DNA of 18,592 bases, taken from NCBI GenBank assembly GCA_902772615.1, contig CACYBC010000027.1, forward strand, positions 1-18,592, read 5' to 3'. The notes beneath the pieces are model-generated. The model searched no databases. It worked only from the letters and a program-made list of their open reading frames with translations, and was not told the DNA's origin. The translations under genes were made by a program, and so were the position numbers. This document shows positions 15,109-18,592 of this stretch, piece by piece; position 1 is the first letter of the stretch; each line of letters opens with the position of its first letter. This DNA comes from an uncultured Ruminococcus sp. GTDB taxonomy: Bacteria > Bacillota > Clostridia > Oscillospirales > Ruminococcaceae.

Positions 15109-15137
15109 ATTGTCGCATCGCAAAGTGTTTTTTTCAA
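15109..15137 (-). promoter_or_regulatory. Putative promoter of the membrane cyclophilin gene
   Basis: On the minus strand, TTGAAA (15137-15132) and GACAAT (15114-15109) are separated by 17 nt. The -35 matches 5 of 6 consensus bases and the -10 matches 4 of 6. It lies 41 nt upstream of the ATG at 15067, back to back with the divergent GTPase promoter. Confidence 0.55.
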
Positions 15138-15170
15138 TAATTCCATGTGAACATACGGTGATATCTGTTG

Positions 15171-15179
15171 TGTTATACT
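15171..15179 (+). promoter_or_regulatory. Extended -10 promoter of the GTPase-NYN gene
   Basis: TGTTATACT is an extended -10 element (TGn followed by TATACT) 26 nt before the ATG at 15206. No good -35 is found at standard distance. It has the same form as the extended -10 of the DUF4230 gene (TGTTATAAT at 12971). The untranslated leader would be only about 20 nt. Confidence 0.5.
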
Positions 15180-15205
15180 TGTCTTTAGCACGGAGGAATT
15201 CTTTG

Positions 15206-17833
15206 ATGAAGAAAACAACTGTCGGGATATTTGCTCATGTCGACGCGGGGAAAACGACTCTCTGCGAGGCATTGCTTTTCCGCGCAGGGGTCATCAGGCG
15301 GCTCGGAAGGGTAGATCACCGCGACAGTTGGTTCGATACCCATGCTCTGGAACGTTCCAGAGGCGTCACTATTTTCTCAAAACAGGCTTCATTTACTCTG
15401 GGAGATACCGGCTTCACACTTCTTGACACTCCGGGACATGTCGATTTTGCAGCTGAAGCCGAACGAACCATGCCGGTCACCGACATGGCGGTTCTTGTGA
15501 TAAGCGGTCCGGCCGGAGTCCAGTCGCACACAGCTACTCTCTGGAAACTGCTGAGACGATATCACATCCCGACCCTGATCTTTATAACTAAGATGGATAT
15601 GTATACTTCAGGGCGCGCCGATATTCTCAGATCCATTAGGGCTCTACTTTCTCCCAACGCCGTTGACTTTACGGAAGGAGTCTCTGACGGCATTCTTTCC
15701 GGTTCCCTTCAGGAAGAAGTCGCAGCTCTGGATGAAGATCTGATGAACTCTTATCTTGACGGTGCCGAGATCACTTCAGCTGACGCCGCTTCGCTGTTCG
15801 AACAGAACAGGATCTTCCCATGTGTGTTCGGGTCCGGCCTGCATCTGGACGGGATAGATGATCTCATTTCTTCCATCCTCGCTATTGCGCCTTCCCGAAG
15901 CTACGGCGACATTACCTCCGCCAAGGTATACAAGATCACAAGAGACAGAAACGACATCCGGCTCACTCATCTGAAAGTGACCGGAGGAAGTCTGCACGTC
16001 AGAGACACCGTTACCTATCAGTCAGCCGACGGAATGCAGTTCAGCGAGAAAATAACCGGCCTGCGGATATACAGCGGTGAAAAGTATACATCTGTTGATT
16101 TGGCATCAGCCGGTGACATCGTTGCTGTGACGGGGCTGGAGCATACTTACTCGGGCGGCGGCATAGGAGCAGAGACCGGCGTGTTCATGCCTGTACTCGA
16201 GCCGGTAATGGTATACAGGATAGCGCTGCCTTCAGGCACAGAACCAAGAACGGTCCTCCCGAAGCTCTCCATTCTTGAAGAGGAGGATCCCCTGCTCAGG
16301 ATCGTCTGGGATGAACGTCTCGGCGAGATACACGCGAACATCATGGGGGATCTGCAGGGAGAAGTCCTGAAAAGCATTATCGAATCCCGATTCGGGCTTT
16401 CCGTTGAGATCGATGAAGGACGTGTCCTGTATAAGGAAACTATCAAATCTCCCGTTGAAGGCATAGGTCACTTTGAGCCTCTGAGGCATTATGCGGAAGT
16501 ACATCTTCTAATTGAGCCGAATGAGCCCGGAAGCGGGATAGAATACGGCAGCATATGTCACACCGACGATCTTGCAATCAACTGGCAGCGGCTCATACTC
16601 AGCTCCCTGGAGGAGAAACAGCATGTAGGCGTCCTGGGTGGTTTTCCGCTTACTGACGTGAGGATCCTTATCGCTTCCGGAAGAGCCCATCTGAAACATA
16701 CGGAGGGCGGTGACTTCAGGGAGGCATCGTGGCGTGCGGTGCGGCAGGGCCTCATGCATGCTGACAGCGTGCTTCTTGAGCCTTTTTATAATTACCGTCT
16801 GATCGTCCCGTCGGAACTGGTCGGAAGAGCGATCAATGATATACGGTCAATGAGCGGTGATTTCACTCCCGAACCGATGCCCGACGGCAGCACTATCCTT
16901 ACCGGCAGCGTCCCTGTAAGCGAGATCCAGGGCTATGCCTCCTCCGTAGCCTCCTATACAGCAGGCCGCGGCAGTCTCTCATGTGTTTCAGCAGGCTACA
17001 GACCGTGTCATGACTCTGAGCGCGTTCTGTCTCAGACAGAGTATGATCCCGAGCACGACATACAGAATACGCCTGACTCGGTATTCTGCCGGCACGGCGC
17101 CGGATTCATCGTAAAATGGAACGACGTTCCGCAATACATGCACCTGCAGGCCGAGCTCAGGCCTCAGAAAGAGGATTCAGGCGAACATCGTTCGGGCAGC
17201 ATGAATCTGGACGAGAAAGCCCTGGAATCTCTGATGGAGAGAGAATTCGGTCCCATACGCCGCAGGCAGTATGGCGAGGCAAGCGTTGTCAGGGAAGCTT
17301 CCGGAACTGAGGACAGTTATGCCAGAAGAAGCAGACTGATACTTGACGGATACAATGTCGTATTTGCATGGGACGATCTGAATGAGCTCTCAAAGAAAAG
17401 CCTTGATCTTGCAAGAACAAGGCTCATGGATATAATGTCCGACTACAGCGGATTCACAGGCACGGGAGTCGTTATCGTATTTGACGCGTACCGCAGTACC
17501 GACAACACAGGAAAGAGGTTCAACCATCACGGCGTGGATGTGGTCTTCACTGACTCCGGGCAGTCTGCGGATGCCTATATAGAGAAGCTGTCTCAGGAGA
17601 TAGGAAAAGACGAAAGCGTCAAGGTCGTTTCTTCTGACACTCTGGTCAGGACCGGTGTCTCACGTTCGGGCGTAATGCATATGTCTTCACGCTCTCTGCG
17701 TGAAGAAGTAGATAGAGTCGGCGAACGCATATCGGTTCTTATCAGTCAGCGCGACAGTTCGGCCCCTTCCCGGCTCGGTGATTTTCTGGATGACGAGGTC
17801 ATTGAAAAATGGCGGCAGATACTGAACTTTTAA
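15206..17833 (+). CDS. EF-G/TetM-like translational GTPase fused to a YacP/Rae1-type NYN ribonuclease domain
   Basis: This 875-residue protein begins MKKTTVGIFAHVDAGKTTL; GGAGG at 15192-15196 sets the start. The GTPase domain has AHVDAGKTT (10-18), RGVTI (52-56), DTPGHVDF (74-81, catalytic His78 kept) and TKMD (128-131, where NKxD is usual). Beta-barrel, EFG III, domain IV and EFG V regions follow up to about 600, closest to the TetM/TetO ribosomal protection group by the segments YKETIKSPVEGIGHFEP and EVHLLIEP. A linker (about 600-707) contains the SVFCRHGAGF motif. Residues 708-848 are an NYN/PIN-like domain of the YacP (Rae1) family: LDGYNVVFAW (Asp714, Asn717), VFDA (Asp760), SADAYIEKL (Asp789) and SSD (Asp811), so all expected acidic residues are present. 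Rae1 cuts mRNA in the ribosomal A site; acting at the ribosome is inferred for this fusion. It is not a classical tetracycline resistance gene (see findings). Confidence 0.9.
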   Translation: MKKTTVGIFAHVDAGKTTLCEALLFRAGVIRRLGRVDHRDSWFDTHALERSRGVTIFSKQASFTLGDTGFTLLDTPGHVDFAAEAERTMPVTDMAVLVISGPAGVQSHTATLWKLLRRYHIPTLIFITKMDMYTSGRADILRSIRALLSPNAVDFTEGVSDGILSGSLQEEVAALDEDLMNSYLDGAEITSADAASLFEQNRIFPCVFGSGLHLDGIDDLISSILAIAPSRSYGDITSAKVYKITRDRNDIRLTHLKVTGGSLHVRDTVTYQSADGMQFSEKITGLRIYSGEKYTSVDLASAGDIVAVTGLEHTYSGGGIGAETGVFMPVLEPVMVYRIALPSGTEPRTVLPKLSILEEEDPLLRIVWDERLGEIHANIMGDLQGEVLKSIIESRFGLSVEIDEGRVLYKETIKSPVEGIGHFEPLRHYAEVHLLIEPNEPGSGIEYGSICHTDDLAINWQRLILSSLEEKQHVGVLGGFPLTDVRILIASGRAHLKHTEGGDFREASWRAVRQGLMHADSVLLEPFYNYRLIVPSELVGRAINDIRSMSGDFTPEPMPDGSTILTGSVPVSEIQGYASSVASYTAGRGSLSCVSAGYRPCHDSERVLSQTEYDPEHDIQNTPDSVFCRHGAGFIVKWNDVPQYMHLQAELRPQKEDSGEHRSGSMNLDEKALESLMEREFGPIRRRQYGEASVVREASGTEDSYARRSRLILDGYNVVFAWDDLNELSKKSLDLARTRLMDIMSDYSGFTGTGVVIVFDAYRSTDNTGKRFNHHGVDVVFTDSGQSADAYIEKLSQEIGKDESVKVVSSDTLVRTGVSRSGVMHMSSRSLREEVDRVGERISVLISQRDSSAPSRLGDFLDDEVIEKWRQILNF

Positions 17834-18558
17834 GAAGAGCGGAAGATCTCAGGAACCAGTGCGAGCGCAGGTCTGTGCTGACACATTCGCTGTTTCTGAC
17901 TCCCGCAGAGCAGTATGCGCTGCGGAAGGCCTTTTCCAACCGCGCAGATACCAGGATACGTTTCTCGGGCGGCGTCTCAGGCTCCGACAGATGCGTTGCC
18001 TTTTTTCTGCCCGAATGGTATCCGGATGATGATCCTGCCCCCGAGTGCATCAGAGCAGTAAAAGTCACCGCCGGATTCGGCAGTCCCGGACATAGGGACT
18101 ATCTCGGGGCAGTTCTTGCCGTAGGCATCAAACGCGAATGGGTCGGTGACATAATAGTCGACGCACAAACAGCTTATATCCTGTGTCTGGAGTCGGTCAT
18201 GGATTCCATCCTTCTTGACCTGGATCATGTGGGTCGTTTCGGTGTGAAGAGAGAAGAGATACCGCTGTCTGAAGTTCCCGTCCCCGTCATAAAGAAGAAA
18301 GAAATCACATTTACAGTCCAGTCTCCCAGACTTGACACTGTCACCGGGGCGATGTTCGGCATGTCCAGGACAGCCGCAGCCAGATTCATCGCCGAGGGAC
18401 TGGTCTCGCTGAATTATTCTGAATGCACGCATACCGACGCACAGATCTCTCCCGGAGACACCATCTCAGTCAGAGGGAAAGGGAAAGGGATCATCGCCGC
18501 AGAAGGCGGGACGAGCCGCAAAGGACGTGTGTTCTATACCGCCGAGATATTTCTTTGA
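17809..18558 (+). CDS. ylmH: YlmH-family S4-domain RNA-binding protein
   Basis: This 249-residue protein has the YlmH layout. The N-terminal half has LTPAEQYALRKAF (30-42) and a GG-containing strand, the middle has GHRDYLGAVLAVGIKREWVGD (94-114) that is diagnostic of the family, and an S4 RNA-binding domain (about 172-231) starts with SPRLDTVTGAMFGMSRTAAA. YlmH proteins bind the large ribosomal subunit, and in Bacillus YlmH has been implicated in ribosome-associated quality control. It usually lies in the division cluster near divIVA; here it overlaps the GTPase-NYN gene by 25 nt in a different frame, with a GAGG site 10 nt before its ATG inside that gene, so coupling is likely. No clear downstream gene can be read in the 34 nt left in the window. 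Confidence 0.9.
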   Translation: MAADTELLRRAEDLRNQCERRSVLTHSLFLTPAEQYALRKAFSNRADTRIRFSGGVSGSDRCVAFFLPEWYPDDDPAPECIRAVKVTAGFGSPGHRDYLGAVLAVGIKREWVGDIIVDAQTAYILCLESVMDSILLDLDHVGRFGVKREEIPLSEVPVPVIKKKEITFTVQSPRLDTVTGAMFGMSRTAAARFIAEGLVSLNYSECTHTDAQISPGDTISVRGKGKGIIAAEGGTSRKGRVFYTAEIFL

Positions 18559-18592
18559 TCCCGGTTTATATCAAATATCTGCTAAGTATGAA

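Noticed and set aside
15206..17833. Tetracycline resistance gene (TetM/TetO/TetW type)
   Set aside because: The body resembles this group, but the domain IV tip loop lacks the SPVS-type sequence, the chain is longer by an NYN ribonuclease domain, and the gene sits in housekeeping context with no mobile element.
15110..17833. GTPase gene starting at 15110
   Set aside because: The extra 32 residues cross the predicted promoter, and GGAGG is placed correctly for the ATG at 15206, which gives the canonical GTPase N terminus.
18559..18592. Start of another gene at the ATG at 18588
   Set aside because: Only five bases remain in the window and no ribosome-binding site is visible before it.
1..18592. 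tRNA, rRNA, CRISPR, insertion sequence, attachment site or prophage
   Set aside because: No cloverleaf, repeat-spacer array, transposase or integrase motif, or flanking direct repeats were seen; nearly all of the window is occupied by conserved genes.

Overview
This window looks like a chromosomal, housekeeping stretch of a low-to-mid GC Gram-positive bacterium (Firmicutes, probably class Clostridia). That is inferred from the conserved gene orders (infC-rpmI-rplT, topA-trmFO, rnc-smc-ftsY, yhbY-nadD), strong GGAGG ribosome-binding sites, consensus sigma-A-type promoters, an L20-type attenuator before infC, and a YlmH-type S4 protein. I see no transposase, integrase, CRISPR array, rRNA or tRNA gene.

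Left part, minus strand (read from about 12.9 kb down to 1): infC-rpmI-rplT is driven by a TTGACA-17-TAACAT promoter and preceded by a leader with mutually exclusive terminator and antiterminator arms. It closes with a strong terminator at about 11.52 kb. A second minus-strand unit starts from its own promoter (11459-11487) and runs trmH/spoU-type methyltransferase, topA, trmFO, rnc, an Elp3-like radical SAM protein, smc, ftsY, rdgB, yhbY, nadD. Seven of its nine junctions have gaps of 15 nt or less or overlap, many of them ATGA or TGATG, so it is probably one translationally coupled operon. It joins RNA modification, DNA topology, RNA processing, chromosome segregation, membrane targeting, nucleotide-pool cleaning, ribosome assembly and NAD synthesis. 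It runs off the left edge inside nadD.

Middle, 12.97-13.72 kb, plus strand: one gene for a small membrane-anchored DUF4230 protein, with an extended -10 promoter, a palindrome at the predicted transcription start and a perfect 13-bp-stem terminator. Convergent to it (13718-15067, minus) is a single-gene unit for an unusual membrane protein: a cytoplasmic part resembling a degenerate sigma factor, one transmembrane helix, and an external cyclophilin-type peptidyl-prolyl isomerase.

Right part, plus strand, divergent from the cyclophilin gene: a gene for an 875-residue EF-G/TetM-like translational GTPase whose C terminus is a complete NYN (YacP/Rae1-type) ribonuclease domain. It overlaps by 25 nt a gene for a YlmH-family S4 RNA-binding protein. 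Rae1 is a known ribosome A-site mRNA endonuclease and YlmH has been linked to ribosome-associated quality control, so I infer that this pair is a ribosome rescue or translation quality-control module. It is the most interesting content of the window.
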